This document shows positions 33,542 through 43,596 of a DNA stretch of 64,000 nt, piece by piece. Origin of the DNA: Dietzia cinnamea NBRC 102147. Lineage in GTDB: Bacteria; Actinomycetota; Actinomycetes; Mycobacteriales; Mycobacteriaceae. The stretch's first letter is position 1; the number at the start of each line of letters is the position of its first letter. The position numbers were made by a program, and so were the translations under genes. The DNA lies in NCBI RefSeq assembly GCF_001571065.1, contig NZ_BCSW01000002.1, positions 101,644 through 165,643 on the forward strand. The letters run 5' to 3'. A model generated the notes under the pieces. That model saw only the letters and a list, made by a program, of their open reading frames with translations, was not told the DNA's origin and made no database searches.

Positions 33542-36171
33542 TCCTGCACCGACTCATGCTCGAGGACTTCCGAGGGGTGGTCCGCGAGGAGGTCGAACTG
33601 GAACCGCGCGGCGTCCTGGTGATCGAGGGGCCGAACGAATCGGGCAAGACCAGCCTCATGGACGCCCTGGAGATGCTCCTCGAGCACAAAGCGTCGTCCG
33701 GCCGCGCGGAGATCAAGGCCGCGAGCCCCGTGGGCAGGGACGTGCCGGTGGTGGTGGAGGCCGAGTTCACGGTCGACGGGCAGCGGATGCGGTACCGCAA
33801 GGAGTTCGTCCGCGGAAAGCGGACGTCACTCGAGTTCCCGGGTTCCACGCGCCCGGCGCTGAGCGGTGACGACGCCCACGACCACGTCCGCGACCTGCTG
33901 GACCGCCAGGTGGACCGGTCGCTGTGGAAGGCTCTGCGGATCGCGCAGGACGAACCACTGGGTCAGGTGGACGCGGCCAAGGGGATGGGCTCTCTGCGCC
34001 GCGCCCTGGACGCCGCCGCGGGCGGAGAGGACCCCACGGGTGACGACTCGCTGATGGACCGCGTCGCGGAGGAGCGCAACCGCTACCTGACGGCCCGCCG
34101 CGGCGAGCCGACCGGCGAGCTCGCGCGTTCGGAGACGCGGCTCGCCGAGGCCCGCGCCGCCCTGTCCGAGGCGCGGGCACGCCACGCCGAGCTCGACGCC
34201 GCGGTAACCGATCACGAGGCTCAGGCGTCCGTCCACCGGGCGCGGCAGGAGTCGCTGACCACGCTGCGCGCGGAGGTCGACAGGCTGGAGGCCGCCGGCC
34301 GCGTGGTGGACGAGCTGCGCCGTGCCCGTGCGGCCGCCGACGCCGAACTCGACCGCGCCGTGGCCGCGCACGACGCCGCGTCCGGCGCGCTGCGGGAGCG
34401 GCGGGCACTCATCGCGAGGGCCGAGGACGAGCAACGCCGGCACGACGACCTGTCTGCGGCCACGGCAGTGGCCGCAGAGCGGATGGCGCCGGCGCAGGCC
34501 CGGGCCGACCGCGCCCGCGCCGAACTGGAGGCAGCCGAGGAACGCGTGTCCCGTGCCCGGGCTCGACTCGACGCCGTCCGGGCGGAGGAGGAACGGGCGC
34601 GGAGGCGTGCTGATCTGGAGGGGATCGAGCGCCTGCTGCGGACGCTGGAGACGCTCGGCGAGGAGTTGCGGGGCAAGGAGGCCGACCTGGCCGCGATCGC
34701 GGTTCCCGACGGCGCCGTCGAAGCCTGTCGCCGTGCCGAGGACGCGCTCCGGCAGGCCGTCGCCCGGAGTGCGGCCAGCGCGCCCAGGGTGGAGATCGCC
34801 GGTGAGGGCGACGTCCGCGTGGCGGGGGAGAGCCTCGATGCGGGGACGGGGTGGACCCGCGACATCGTCGAGGAGACGGTCTTCGAGGTGGGCACGGTCT
34901 CCCTCACGGTCGTCCCCGCGGGCGACACGGAGGCGGTCAGGCGGGAGGAGAACGCCGCCCGCGCCGAACGTGACCGGCTCCTCGCCGACCTCGGCGTCGA
35001 CTCCGTCGAGGAGGCGGATCTGCGTGCACGACGCGCCGAGGGCCTCCGGGCCGAGGTCGCCGCGTTGAGGCGTCGGCGGGCGGACCTGCTCGGCGCCGAC
35101 ACCCCGCAGGATCTCGAGGACCGGCGCGCCGACCTGCGGGCCCTGCTGGCAGACGCGCCGGAACCGGCGGCCGAGGAGGAAGGCGGGCCGGCGGCACCCG
35201 ACGCCGACGGGGCCGGGGACCCGGCGGAGGAGACCGCGAACGCGGAACAGGCGCTCGCACGATGCCGGGCCGACGACCGCGCCGCGGATGTCGAGGCCGC
35301 GACCCTCAGGACCGAGCACGCGACCAAGGCGGCGTTGGCCGCCGAGGCCGCCGGACGGCTCGGCGAGTGCAGAGACGCGCTCAGCGCCGCGAGGGAGGCG
35401 GTCTCCGACCGGGACCTGGAGGAGGCTGAGGCGGAGACACGCGAGCACGCACAGTCGGCGCGGGATAAGGCGCAGCAGGCCAGGGCCGCGCTCGAGGACG
35501 CGCTCGCCGATGCACCGCCGGACCTGCTCGAGAACGCGCGGGCCTCACTCGCCACACTCGCGGCGGAGGAACGCGACTCCGCCGCGGCGGTGGCCACGGC
35601 GCTCGGTCGGGTCAACGCGATCGGCGACCAGGGACGGCTCGAGGCGGTCGCCACTGCGGAGCGCGAGCTGAACGCGGCGGAGCGGGAGAACGCCGCCCTC
35701 TGGCGTCGGGCCCGCGCGGCGGACCTACTCCACCGAACGCTCGTCGCCCGGCGCTCCGAGGCGTTGCTCGCCTATCAGGAGCCGTTCCACCGTGCGGTCG
35801 TCGAACTGGGGTCGCTCGTCTACGGGCGGGACTTCGACGTCCGGCTCGGTGAGGACCTGACGATCCTGTCCCGGCGGATCGGAGATGTCACAGTGGATTA
35901 CGAGTCACTGTCCGGTGGAGCGCGGGAGCAGTTGGCGGTGATCGTCCGGATCGCGTGTGCGCGTCTCGTCGGGGACGACGGCGTCCCGGTGTTCCTCGAC
36001 GACACCATGGGTTACACCGACCCGACACGCAGGCTCACCATGGGAGCGGTCATCGCCGCGGCCGCGGCGACCTCACAGGTGATCGTGCTCACGTGCGACC
36101 GGGCGCGCTTCGCCGGCATCGGTGGGGCCCGGACGCACGTGATGCAGCGATCGGGTGCGTCCAACGGGTGA
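33538..36171 (+). CDS. SbcC/Rad50-like SMC-type ATPase (Rv1278-like)
   Basis: An 877-residue ABC-type ATPase. The N-terminal half-domain has MLEDFRGVVREEVELE and Walker A GPNESGKT (31-38). A long Ala/Glu/Arg-rich coiled-coil zone runs from about 190 to 750. The C-terminal half has the signature LSGGAREQLAV (about 791-801) and Walker B PVFLDDTMGYTD (near 818). There is no CxxC zinc hook at the coiled-coil apex; instead a beta-rich segment (about 417-465) sits at the midpoint. Rv1278 (875 aa) is the likely orthologue. With the SbcD-like protein it should form a nuclease complex for DNA ends. Its ATG overlaps the partner stop by ATGA. Confidence 0.85.
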   Translation: MILHRLMLEDFRGVVREEVELEPRGVLVIEGPNESGKTSLMDALEMLLEHKASSGRAEIKAASPVGRDVPVVVEAEFTVDGQRMRYRKEFVRGKRTSLEFPGSTRPALSGDDAHDHVRDLLDRQVDRSLWKALRIAQDEPLGQVDAAKGMGSLRRALDAAAGGEDPTGDDSLMDRVAEERNRYLTARRGEPTGELARSETRLAEARAALSEARARHAELDAAVTDHEAQASVHRARQESLTTLRAEVDRLEAAGRVVDELRRARAAADAELDRAVAAHDAASGALRERRALIARAEDEQRRHDDLSAATAVAAERMAPAQARADRARAELEAAEERVSRARARLDAVRAEEERARRRADLEGIERLLRTLETLGEELRGKEADLAAIAVPDGAVEACRRAEDALRQAVARSAASAPRVEIAGEGDVRVAGESLDAGTGWTRDIVEETVFEVGTVSLTVVPAGDTEAVRREENAARAERDRLLADLGVDSVEEADLRARRAEGLRAEVAALRRRRADLLGADTPQDLEDRRADLRALLADAPEPAAEEEGGPAAPDADGAGDPAEETANAEQALARCRADDRAADVEAATLRTEHATKAALAAEAAGRLGECRDALSAAREAVSDRDLEEAEAETREHAQSARDKAQQARAALEDALADAPPDLLENARASLATLAAEERDSAAAVATALGRVNAIGDQGRLEAVATAERELNAAERENAALWRRARAADLLHRTLVARRSEALLAYQEPFHRAVVELGSLVYGRDFDVRLGEDLTILSRRIGDVTVDYESLSGGAREQLAVIVRIACARLVGDDGVPVFLDDTMGYTDPTRRLTMGAVIAAAAATSQVIVLTCDRARFAGIGGARTHVMQRSGASNG

Positions 36172-36235
36172 ACGCGGACTGATCGAGTGCGGGTGGCGGG
36201 GTAGAGCCTGGACACTCGGCGAAGGAACGTCGTGC

Positions 36236-36241
36236 TGTAAT
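36236..36241 (+). promoter_or_regulatory. Putative -10 box of the MarR gene
   Basis: TGTAAT (one mismatch to TATAAT), 6 nt before the ATG at 36248. No Shine-Dalgarno and no clear -35; leaderless message likely. Confidence 0.42.
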
Positions 36242-36247
36242 AGTCAC

Positions 36248-36727
36248 ATGAGTCAAACACGCTGGTTGAGCGACGATGAGCAGCGCATGTGGCGGCGGTA
36301 CCGCGACGCCAATCAACTGCTCGAGCTCGCGATGGAACGGCAACTCCAGCGTGACGCCTCGATGTCCCAGTCCGACTACTCGGTACTCGTGAGCCTCAGC
36401 GAGGGCAGCGAGCAGGGTTTGCGTGCTCGTGAACTCGGCGCAGCGCTGGGCTGGGACCGCAGCCGGGTCTCCCACCAGGTCCGTCGGATGGAGGGGCGCG
36501 GCCTGGTCTCCAAGGGCGAGTGCCCCGAGGACGGTCGCGGCACCGTCGTCACCCTGACCGAGGCCGGCGCCCAGGCGATCGCCGCCGTGGCCCCCAAGCA
36601 CGTGGAGAAGGTCCGCGAGTTGTTCATCGACGAGCTCACGCCCGACGAGGTCGGAATCCTCACCGACATCTTCGAAAGGGTCGTGCAGCGCGTCGGGAAG
36701 GTAGACGGCATCACCTTGCCGCGGTGA
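36248..36727 (+). CDS. MarR-family transcriptional regulator
   Basis: A 159-residue winged-helix regulator. N-terminal helix RDANQLLELAMERQLQRD is followed by SQSDYSVLVSLSEG, the recognition helix region LRARELGAALGWDRSRVSHQVRRM (about residues 57-80), and the wing GLVSKGECPEDGRGTVVTLT. C-terminal helices form the dimer interface. The ligand and targets are unknown. It follows the SbcC-like gene by 76 bp on the same strand but seems to have its own promoter. The ATG at 36248 fits the family start; the longer frame from 36155 overlaps sbcC without reason. Confidence 0.87.
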   Translation: MSQTRWLSDDEQRMWRRYRDANQLLELAMERQLQRDASMSQSDYSVLVSLSEGSEQGLRARELGAALGWDRSRVSHQVRRMEGRGLVSKGECPEDGRGTVVTLTEAGAQAIAAVAPKHVEKVRELFIDELTPDEVGILTDIFERVVQRVGKVDGITLPR

Positions 36728-36824
36728 CGCCACGGTGACGCCGCGGCAGGGGGCTCATCAGGTGCGCCGCCCACCGGCCCGGCGATTGCCGCGTTGCTCC
36801 CGGCGCCCGCCCCGGATAAGTGAC

Positions 36825-36868
36825 AAGCCCTCTCCCTGTCCTGCGTCTGTGCAGGCGGGAGAGGGCTT
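36825..36868. terminator. Composite hairpin downstream of tRNA-Arg
   Basis: Outer 12-bp stem AAGCCCTCTCCC (36825-36836) with GGGAGAGGGCTT (36857-36868), and an inner CCTGC/GCAGG stem (36840-36844 with 36851-36855). It is 3' of the tRNA on the minus strand and also downstream of the MarR gene, so it could serve both. Confidence 0.65.
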
Positions 36869-36875
36869 TCCGTCG

Positions 36876-36948
36876 TGCCCCCGAAGGGAATCGAACCCCT
36901 GACCTTTGGTACCGGAAACCAACGCTCTATCCCCTGAGCTACGAGGGC
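36876..36948 (-). tRNA. tRNA-Arg (anticodon CCG)
   Basis: A 73-nt cloverleaf on the minus strand. The acceptor stem is GCCCTCG with CGGGGGC (one G-T pair), discriminator A. The anticodon stem is TTGGT/ACCAA with loop TTCCGGT, so the anticodon is CCG and it reads CGG. The T-arm holds the GGTTCGATTCC loop. CCA is not encoded. It lies divergently before argS, as tRNA-Arg argV does in M. tuberculosis. Confidence 0.93.
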
Positions 36949-37121
36949 GGGATACCGACCCGCATGGGCCGGAGGCTGTCTCGTGGACCCGCGTGGCGGA
37001 TCCGGTCGAACAGCGAGACTGATCGTAGCACCGGGCCCGGGCGGACACCGCATCGGGTGTCCTCCGGCCGGGCGACCGGCGTGCCCACGGGCTCCGATTC
37101 CCGGCTCGACGTGCCGACATC

Positions 37122-37127
37122 TAGGAT
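37122..37127 (+). promoter_or_regulatory. Putative -10 box of the argS operon
   Basis: TAGGAT, 8 nt before the GTG of argS at 37136, with no Shine-Dalgarno. Confidence 0.4.
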
Positions 37128-37135
37128 GGGCAGAC

Positions 37136-38788
37136 GTGACTCCCGCCGACCTCGCCGCCGTCATCCGCGCCGCCCTCATCGCCGTTCTCACCGAGCGCGG
37201 CGCCGACACGTCGGTCGTTCCGGAGACGGTGACCGTCGAGCGGCCCCGCAACCCCGAACACGGCGACTACGCGACCAATGTCGCGCTGCAGCTGGCCAAG
37301 AAGATCGGGTCCGCACCGCGGGACCTCGCACAGGCGCTCGCGGACGCGTTGGCGCAGGATCCGGGCATCGCATCGGCGGAGATCGCCGGTCCCGGTTTCC
37401 TCAACATCCGGCTCGACTCCGGTGCGCAGGGCTCGCTCGTCGCCACCGTGCTCGAGAAGGGGGAGCGGTACGGCTACGGCGACGCGATGGCCGGCCGACG
37501 GGTCAATCTCGAGTTCGTCTCCGCGAACCCCACCGGCCCCATCCACCTGGGCGGCACCCGGTGGGCGGCCGTCGGTGACGCGCTCGGCCGCGTCCTGGAG
37601 GCCTCCGGAGCCGAGGTCACCCGCGAGTACTACTTCAACGACCACGGTGCCCAGATCGACCGGTTCAGCCGCTCGCTGGCCGCTGCTGCGCGTGGGGAGG
37701 AGACCCCGGAGGACGGGTACGCCGGGGCCTACATCCAGGACATCGCCGCGCAGGTGATGACCGCGCATCCGGGTGTCCTCGACATGCCGGAGGACGAGGC
37801 GCTGGAGACCTTCCGCGCGGCCGGGGTCGACCTGATGTTCTCCCACATCAAGAACTCGCTCGCCGAGTTCGGCACCGTCTTTGACGTCTATACCCATGAG
37901 AACTCCATGTTCACCTCGGGCGCCGTTGACCGGGCGATCGAGACGCTCAAGGGCAACGGCAACCTGTACGAGTCCGAGGGCGCGTGGTGGCTGCGTTCCA
38001 CCGCGTTCGGGGACGACAAGGACCGTGTCGTCCTCAAGTCCGACGGCGACGCCGCCTACATCGCCGGCGACATCGCCTACTTCCTCGACAAGCGCGAGCG
38101 TGGATTCGACCTGTGCATCTACATGCTGGGCGCCGACCATCACGGGTACATCGCACGACTCAAGGCGGCCGCCGCGGCGTTGGGCGACGACCCGGCGACG
38201 ATCGAGGTGCTCATCGGCCAGATGGTCAACCTCGTGCGCGACGGCGAACCGGTGAAGATGAGCAAGCGGGCGGGCACGGTCATCACGCTCGACGACCTCG
38301 TGGACGCGATCGGTGTCGACGCCGCGCGCTACGCGCTGATCCGCTCCTCGGTCGACCAGACCATGGACATCGACCTGAAGCTGTGGACGTCGGCGACCAA
38401 CGACAATCCCGTCTTCTACGTTCAGTACGCGCACGCCCGTCTGTGTTCGCTCGCGCGTAACGCGGCCGACCTCGGGGTCACCACGGAGGGCGCGGACCTG
38501 GCACTGCTGGTCGAGGACCGCGAGGGCGCCCTCATCCGCACCATCGGCGAGTTCCCCCGGGTCGTCGCCAGCGCCGCGGACCTGCGCGAGCCGCACCGCG
38601 TCGCGAGGTACCTCGAGGAACTGGCCGGCGCTTACCACCGCTTCTACGACACCTGCCGGGTCCTGCCGATGGGCGACGAGGAGCCCGGGCCCCTGCACGA
38701 GGCCCGGCTCGCGCTGAGCTCGGCGACCCGGCAGACGCTGGCCAACGGCCTCCGCCTCATCGGCGTCACCGCCCCGGAGAGAATGTGA
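37136..38788 (+). CDS. argS: Arginyl-tRNA synthetase
   Basis: The 550-residue class Ia synthetase charges tRNA-Arg. The N-terminal tRNA D-loop recognition domain (about 1-85) precedes the HIGH-type motif [14 protein letters not shown] (near residue 128). The KMSKS-type motif is [10 protein letters not shown] (near 377). The C-terminal DALR anticodon-binding domain starts near [19 protein letters not shown] 37136 gives the same length as the M. tuberculosis enzyme; the upstream frame crosses the tRNA region. It begins the overlapping chain argS-lysA-hom-thrC-thrB. In corynebacteria argS-lysA is a known operon. Confidence 0.96.
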   Translation: MTPADLAAVIRAALIAVLTERGADTSVVPETVTVERPRNPEHGDYATNVALQLAKKIGSAPRDLAQALADALAQDPGIASAEIAGPGFLNIRLDSGAQGSLVATVLEKGERYGYGDAMAGRRVNLEFVSANPTGPIHLGGTRWAAVGDALGRVLEASGAEVTREYYFNDHGAQIDRFSRSLAAAARGEETPEDGYAGAYIQDIAAQVMTAHPGVLDMPEDEALETFRAAGVDLMFSHIKNSLAEFGTVFDVYTHENSMFTSGAVDRAIETLKGNGNLYESEGAWWLRSTAFGDDKDRVVLKSDGDAAYIAGDIAYFLDKRERGFDLCIYMLGADHHGYIARLKAAAAALGDDPATIEVLIGQMVNLVRDGEPVKMSKRAGTVITLDDLVDAIGVDAARYALIRSSVDQTMDIDLKLWTSATNDNPVFYVQYAHARLCSLARNAADLGVTTEGADLALLVEDREGALIRTIGEFPRVVASAADLREPHRVARYLEELAGAYHRFYDTCRVLPMGDEEPGPLHEARLALSSATRQTLANGLRLIGVTAPERM

Positions 38789-40203
38789 GCGCGCATCCCG
38801 CGGGCACCCGACACGAGGTCCCGCACGCCCCCGGTATCGCCGAGCGGCCCGCCGACGCCGACGACCTCATGGCGCTGGCCCCGTCGGTCTGGCCGCGGGG
38901 CGCACGTCGACGCGACGACGGCGTCGTCGAGATCGCCGGCGTGCCGGTGACCGACCTGGCCGCCGAGTTCGGCACGCCGCTGTTCGTGATCGACGAGGAC
39001 GACTTCCGGTCGCGCTGCCGCGAGATGGCCGACGCGTTCGGGGGAGCGGATCGCGTGCACTACGCGTCCAAGGCGTTCCTCACCACCGAGACGGCCCGAT
39101 GGGTCGCCGAGGAGGGACTCAGTCTCGACGTCGCATCGGGGGGCGAGCTGGCCATCGCCCTGCGGGCGGGCTTCCCGCCGGAGCGGATCACCGTGCACGG
39201 CAACAACAAGTCGGCCGACGAGCTGCGGTACGCCGTGCGCAGCGGCGTCGCCCACGTGGTGATCGACGCGATGTCGGAGATTGAGCTGCTGGACAGGATC
39301 GCCCGCGAGGAGGGGGTGGTCCAGGACGTGTTCATCCGCGTCACCGTCGGCGTCGAGGCCCACACCCACGAGTTCATCGCCACCGCGCACGAGGACCAGA
39401 AGTTCGGTTTCTCTCTCGCCGGCGGCGCGGCGATGGAGGCGGTCCGCGCCGTCTTCGCCGCGTCGCACATCCGGCTCACCGGCCTGCACAGCCACATCGG
39501 TTCGCAGATCTTCGACATCGACGGCTTCGAGCTCGCGGCCCGCCGGGTCATCGGACTCCTGCGCGACATCGTCGACGAGTTCGGCACGGAACGCACCGCT
39601 CAGCTCGATCACCTCGACCTCGGCGGAGGACTGGGGATCAGCTACGTCCCCTCGGACGATCCGCCTCCTGTGGCCAGGCTCGCCGCCTCCCTCCGCGAGA
39701 TCGTCGAGGGCTTCGCGCGTGACGCGCGGCTGACCCCTCCGACCCTGGTCGTCGAGCCCGGCCGCGCCATCGCCGGTCCCGGGACGGTCACCGTGTACGA
39801 GGTCGGTGTGGTCAAGGACGTCGACCTCGCCGGGGGCGAGCAGAGGCGGTACATCAGCGTCGACGGCGGCATGAGCGACAACATCCGCACGGCCCTCTAC
39901 GACGCCGTCTACGACGCCCGGCTCGTGGGTCGTGCCTCGGGTGCCGAACCGGTCGTGTCCCGGCTCGTGGGCAAACACTGCGAGAGCGGTGACGTGGTGG
40001 TCCGCGACCTGTGGATGCCGGAGGACGCCGGCCCCGGCGACCTGGTGGCCGTCGCGGCCACCGGCGCGTACTGCTACTCCATGTCGAGCCGCTACAACCT
40101 GATCGGGCGTCCCGCGGTGGTCGCGGTGCGCGACGGGCGGGCACGACTGATGCTGCGCCGTGAGACCCTGGACGATCTGACGAGCCTGGAGGTGGGACAG
40201 TGA
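38785..40203 (+). CDS. lysA: Diaminopimelate decarboxylase
   Basis: The 472-residue PLP enzyme makes L-lysine from meso-diaminopimelate. The PLP lysine is in VHYASKAFL (near residue 94). Other family motifs are [53 protein letters not shown] and [10 protein letters not shown]. The last glycine-rich stretch ([21 protein letters not shown]) is also typical. The GTG start overlaps the argS stop (GTGA), and the stop overlaps the hom start in the same way. A long N-terminal lead (about 45 residues) is usual for actinobacterial LysA. Confidence 0.96.
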   Translation: MSAHPAGTRHEVPHAPGIAERPADADDLMALAPSVWPRGARRRDDGVVEIAGVPVTDLAAEFGTPLFVIDEDDFRSRCREMADAFGGADRVHYASKAFLTTETARWVAEEGLSLDVASGGELAIALRAGFPPERITVHGNNKSADELRYAVRSGVAHVVIDAMSEIELLDRIAREEGVVQDVFIRVTVGVEAHTHEFIATAHEDQKFGFSLAGGAAMEAVRAVFAASHIRLTGLHSHIGSQIFDIDGFELAARRVIGLLRDIVDEFGTERTAQLDHLDLGGGLGISYVPSDDPPPVARLAASLREIVEGFARDARLTPPTLVVEPGRAIAGPGTVTVYEVGVVKDVDLAGGEQRRYISVDGGMSDNIRTALYDAVYDARLVGRASGAEPVVSRLVGKHCESGDVVVRDLWMPEDAGPGDLVAVAATGAYCYSMSSRYNLIGRPAVVAVRDGRARLMLRRETLDDLTSLEVGQ

Positions 40204-41552
40204 GCGACGTAACCGCGTCGGGCGTGCGACCCGTGGGAGTGGCGGTGCTCGGAATGGGCACCGTCGGATCCGAGGTCATCCGCTACATGACCGAGAACGC
40301 CGAGGCGCTGGCCGCCCGCATCGGGGCGCCCCTGGTCCTGCGCGGCGTCGCCGTCCGTGACCTGACCAAGGACCGCGGACTGGACCCGGATCTGCTCACC
40401 GCGGACCCGGCCTCGCTCGTCTCGCGCGAGGACGTCGACATCGTCGTCGAGCTTATGGGCGGCATCGACCTCCCACGTCCCCTCCTGCTCGAGGCGCTGC
40501 GTCACGGCAAGGCCGTGGTGACCGCGAACAAGGCGCTGCTCGCCGAGTACACCGACGAGCTGGCCGAGGCCGCGGACTCGACGCACACCGACCTGTACTT
40601 CGAGGCGGCCGTCGCCGGCGCGATCCCCGTCATCGGGCCGCTGCGTCGGTCGATGGCCGGCGACCAGGTCGAGCGCGTGGTGGGCATCGTCAACGGAACC
40701 ACCAACTACATCCTGTCGGAGATGGGTTCGACCGGCGCGGACTACTCGGAGACGCTCGCCGAGGCCTCACGACTGGGTTACGCCGAGGCAGACCCGACGG
40801 CGGACGTCGAGGGCTACGATGCCGCGGCCAAGGCGGCCATCCTCGCCTCGATCGCCTTCCACAGCCGCGTGACCGCCGGGGACGTCTACCGCGAGGGAAT
40901 CTCGCGCATCTCGCCCGACGATTTCGAGTCCGCGCGTGACATGGACTGCACCATCAAGTTGCTGGCGATCTGCGAGAAGCTGCGTCAGAGCGACGGCTCC
41001 GAGGCGGTCTCGGCGCGCGTGTACCCGGCTCTGCTGCCGAACAGCCACCCGCTTGCGGCGGTCAACGGCGCGTTCAACGCGGTCGTGGTGGAGGCCCAGG
41101 CGGCTGGTCGCCTCATGTTCTACGGTCAGGGCGCGGGTGGCGCGCCCACGGCCTCCGCCGTACTCGGAGATATGGTCGCGGCCGCGCGCAACAAGGCCGG
41201 CGCGGGTCGCGCGCCCGGCGAGTCGACGTACGCCGCCCTGCCCGTGGCGAACATGGACGAGATCTCGACCAGGTACCACGTGCGCATGCGCGTCGCGGAC
41301 AAGCCGGGTGTGCTCGCACAGGTGGCCACGGAGTTCTCCACTCACGGGGTCTCGATCGCCCAGGTCCGTCAGACCGAGGTCGAGGTGCCCGACGCCGAGG
41401 CGGAGGACGTCGAGCCGACCGCCGAGATCACCGTCCTGACCCACCTGGCCACCGAGCGCGCACTGGCGGACACCGTCGCCGCGTTGTCGGACCAGGACGC
41501 GGTCACCGCCATCACCAGCGTCATCCGTCTCGAGGGAGTGGACACCGAATGA
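40200..41552 (+). CDS. hom: Homoserine dehydrogenase
   Basis: A 450-residue enzyme that reduces aspartate semialdehyde to homoserine for threonine and methionine. The Rossmann motif is [15 protein letters not shown] (near residue 15). The catalytic domain shows [24 protein letters not shown] and [11 protein letters not shown]. The C-terminal ACT domain (about 360-440, [23 protein letters not shown]) is the usual site of threonine feedback. A short acidic insertion ([16 protein letters not shown]) lies in the ACT domain. Start and stop overlap lysA and thrC. Confidence 0.96.
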   Translation: MSDVTASGVRPVGVAVLGMGTVGSEVIRYMTENAEALAARIGAPLVLRGVAVRDLTKDRGLDPDLLTADPASLVSREDVDIVVELMGGIDLPRPLLLEALRHGKAVVTANKALLAEYTDELAEAADSTHTDLYFEAAVAGAIPVIGPLRRSMAGDQVERVVGIVNGTTNYILSEMGSTGADYSETLAEASRLGYAEADPTADVEGYDAAAKAAILASIAFHSRVTAGDVYREGISRISPDDFESARDMDCTIKLLAICEKLRQSDGSEAVSARVYPALLPNSHPLAAVNGAFNAVVVEAQAAGRLMFYGQGAGGAPTASAVLGDMVAAARNKAGAGRAPGESTYAALPVANMDEISTRYHVRMRVADKPGVLAQVATEFSTHGVSIAQVRQTEVEVPDAEAEDVEPTAEITVLTHLATERALADTVAALSDQDAVTAITSVIRLEGVDTE

Positions 41553-42631
41553 GTAACACCCACCAGCCTGTGCACCGCCGGTGGCCCGGCCTCATCGAGG
41601 CCTACCGGGATCGCCTGCCGATCGGGTCCGACTGGGAGCCGGTGACGCTGTACGAGGGCGGCACCCCGCTCATCCACGCCACCCATCTGTCCGCGGTGAC
41701 CGGGTGCGAGGTGTACCTCAAGGTGGAGGGCCTCAACCCGACCGGCTCGTTCAAGGACCGCGGCATGACCATGGCGGTCACGGACGCGAAGGCGCGGGGC
41801 CAGAAGGCGGTGCTGTGCGCGTCGACGGGCAACACGTCGGCGTCCGCGGCGGCGTACGCCACCCGTGCCGGCATGGGCTGCGCGGTGCTCATCCCGCAGG
41901 GCAAGATCGCCGCCGGCAAGCTCGCCCAGGCGGTCATGCACGGCGCGACGATCATCCAGGTCGACGGCAACTTCGACGACTGCCTGGAACTGGCACGCAA
42001 GACCACCGCCACCTACGCGGAGATCGGGCTCGTCAACTCCGTGAACCCGGTGCGTATCGAGGGGCAGAAAACCGCGGCGTTCGAGATCGTCGACGTCCTC
42101 GGCCGGGCGCCCGACCTGCACTTCCTGCCCGTCGGCAACGCGGGCAACATCACCGCGTACTGGAAGGGCTACACCGAGTACAACGCCGACGGCGTCATCT
42201 CGTCCCGGCCGCGGATGATGGGTGTGCAGGCCGCGGGTGCGGCACCGCTCGTCGACGGCGCGCCGGTCAAGGATCCGGAGACCATCGCCACCGCCATCCG
42301 GATCGGCGCCCCGGCGTCGTGGGACGGGGCCGTGGCGGCGCGGGATGAGTCCGGCGGGACGTTCCGCAAGCGCACGGATGAGCAGATCCTCGAGGCGTAC
42401 CGCACGGTCGCCGGCAAGGACGGCGTCTACGTCGAGCCCGCCTCGGCCGCGTCGGTGGCGGGCCTGCTCGACGCGCACGCGAACGGCGAGCTCGAGGCCG
42501 GGCAGACCATCGTGTGCACGGTGACCGGTAACGGTCTCAAGGACCCGGACACGGCGCTGCTGGGCATGCCCGAGGTCGAGCCCGTGCCGGTGGACCCCTC
42601 CGCGGTGGCCGGCGCTCTCGGTCTGCAGTGA
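41549..42631 (+). CDS. thrC: Threonine synthase
   Basis: A 360-residue PLP enzyme that converts O-phosphohomoserine to threonine. The PLP lysine is in [12 protein letters not shown] (near residue 71). The phosphate-binding loop GNAGNIT follows LHFLPV, and [15 protein letters not shown] is also typical of the short bacterial class. The C-terminus holds [13 protein letters not shown]. The ATG overlaps the hom stop, and thrB overlaps its own stop, so the three threonine genes are coupled. Confidence 0.96.
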   Translation: MSNTHQPVHRRWPGLIEAYRDRLPIGSDWEPVTLYEGGTPLIHATHLSAVTGCEVYLKVEGLNPTGSFKDRGMTMAVTDAKARGQKAVLCASTGNTSASAAAYATRAGMGCAVLIPQGKIAAGKLAQAVMHGATIIQVDGNFDDCLELARKTTATYAEIGLVNSVNPVRIEGQKTAAFEIVDVLGRAPDLHFLPVGNAGNITAYWKGYTEYNADGVISSRPRMMGVQAAGAAPLVDGAPVKDPETIATAIRIGAPASWDGAVAARDESGGTFRKRTDEQILEAYRTVAGKDGVYVEPASAASVAGLLDAHANGELEAGQTIVCTVTGNGLKDPDTALLGMPEVEPVPVDPSAVAGALGLQ

Positions 42632-43590
42632 GCGCCGTGGACGGTTCCGGCCCGGAGGTCTTCGGCAGTTCAGGCGGGCGCATCCTGCCCGTCGGCCGGA
42701 CGGTGACGATCGAGGTCCCCGCCTCGAGCGCGAACCTCGGGCCAGGGTTCGACGCGCTCGGTGTCGCGCTCGGCCTGTACGACACCATTACGGTGACCGT
42801 CATCGCCTCGGGTCTCGAGCTCGAGGTCTCGGGGGAGGGCGCCGGCAAGGTGCCGGAGGACGCCTCGCACCTGGTGGCCAAGGCCGTCGAGGCGGGTCTC
42901 CGGGCGGGCGGAGTCGGAGCGCCGGGCGTCCGGATCTCGTGCTCCAACTCCATCCCGCACTCGCGCGGTCTCGGATCGTCGGCCTCGGCCGCGGTCGGGG
43001 GACTGGTGGCGGCGAACGGACTGATGGACGGTGCGCTGTCCACCGACCATCTCGTGCAGCTGGCGAGTGAGTTCGAGGGTCACCCGGACAACGCCGCCGC
43101 GAGTGTCCTGGGCGGCGTCGTGGTCTCGTGGACCGAGCGGTCGTCCGACGGCGTCCACTACCGGGCCGTGCGCATGGAGGTCGACCCGTCGATCGTGGCG
43201 ACCGTGCTGGTGCCGTCGGAGACGTCCTCGACCGCCCAGACCCGGGGCCTGCTGCCGGCGACCGTCCCACACGAGGACGCGGCGTTCAACGCGAGCCGCG
43301 CTGCGCTCATGTCGGTCGCCCTGGCCTCCCACCCCGAGCACCTGCTGGCCGCGACGGAGGACCGGCTGCACCAGTCGTACCGCGCGCCGGCCCTGGTCGG
43401 CACCACCGAGTGGGTCACCCGGCTCCGCGAGCGCGGGCTGGCCGCGACGGTTTCCGGTGCGGGCCCGACCGTGTTGGTGCTCGGCACCGGCGCGCTCCCC
43501 TCGGATCTGCGGGAACTGGCCGAGCGGCAGGGGTGGACGGTCCGGGACCTGGAGATCGCGGACGGCGCCCGCGTCGTGGCGGCCGGCTGA
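42628..43590 (+). CDS. thrB: Homoserine kinase
   Basis: A 320-residue GHMP kinase that phosphorylates homoserine. N-terminal [23 protein letters not shown], the ATP-binding loop [13 protein letters not shown] (near residues 110-122), and the late [15 protein letters not shown] motif are clear. Residues 1-25 form a non-conserved extension; the family core starts at [16 protein letters not shown], so a later start is possible, but the GTG at 42628 overlaps the thrC stop as in the rest of the chain. It ends 6 bp from the convergent acyl-CoA ligase gene. Confidence 0.95.
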   Translation: MSAVDGSGPEVFGSSGGRILPVGRTVTIEVPASSANLGPGFDALGVALGLYDTITVTVIASGLELEVSGEGAGKVPEDASHLVAKAVEAGLRAGGVGAPGVRISCSNSIPHSRGLGSSASAAVGGLVAANGLMDGALSTDHLVQLASEFEGHPDNAAASVLGGVVVSWTERSSDGVHYRAVRMEVDPSIVATVLVPSETSSTAQTRGLLPATVPHEDAAFNASRAALMSVALASHPEHLLAATEDRLHQSYRAPALVGTTEWVTRLRERGLAATVSGAGPTVLVLGTGALPSDLRELAERQGWTVRDLEIADGARVVAAG

Positions 43591-43596
43591 CCGGCG

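Noticed and set aside
36155..36247. Longer start for the MarR gene
   Set aside because: It would overlap the sbcC-like gene and add a sequence without MarR similarity; the ATG at 36248 is preceded by a well-placed -10 box.
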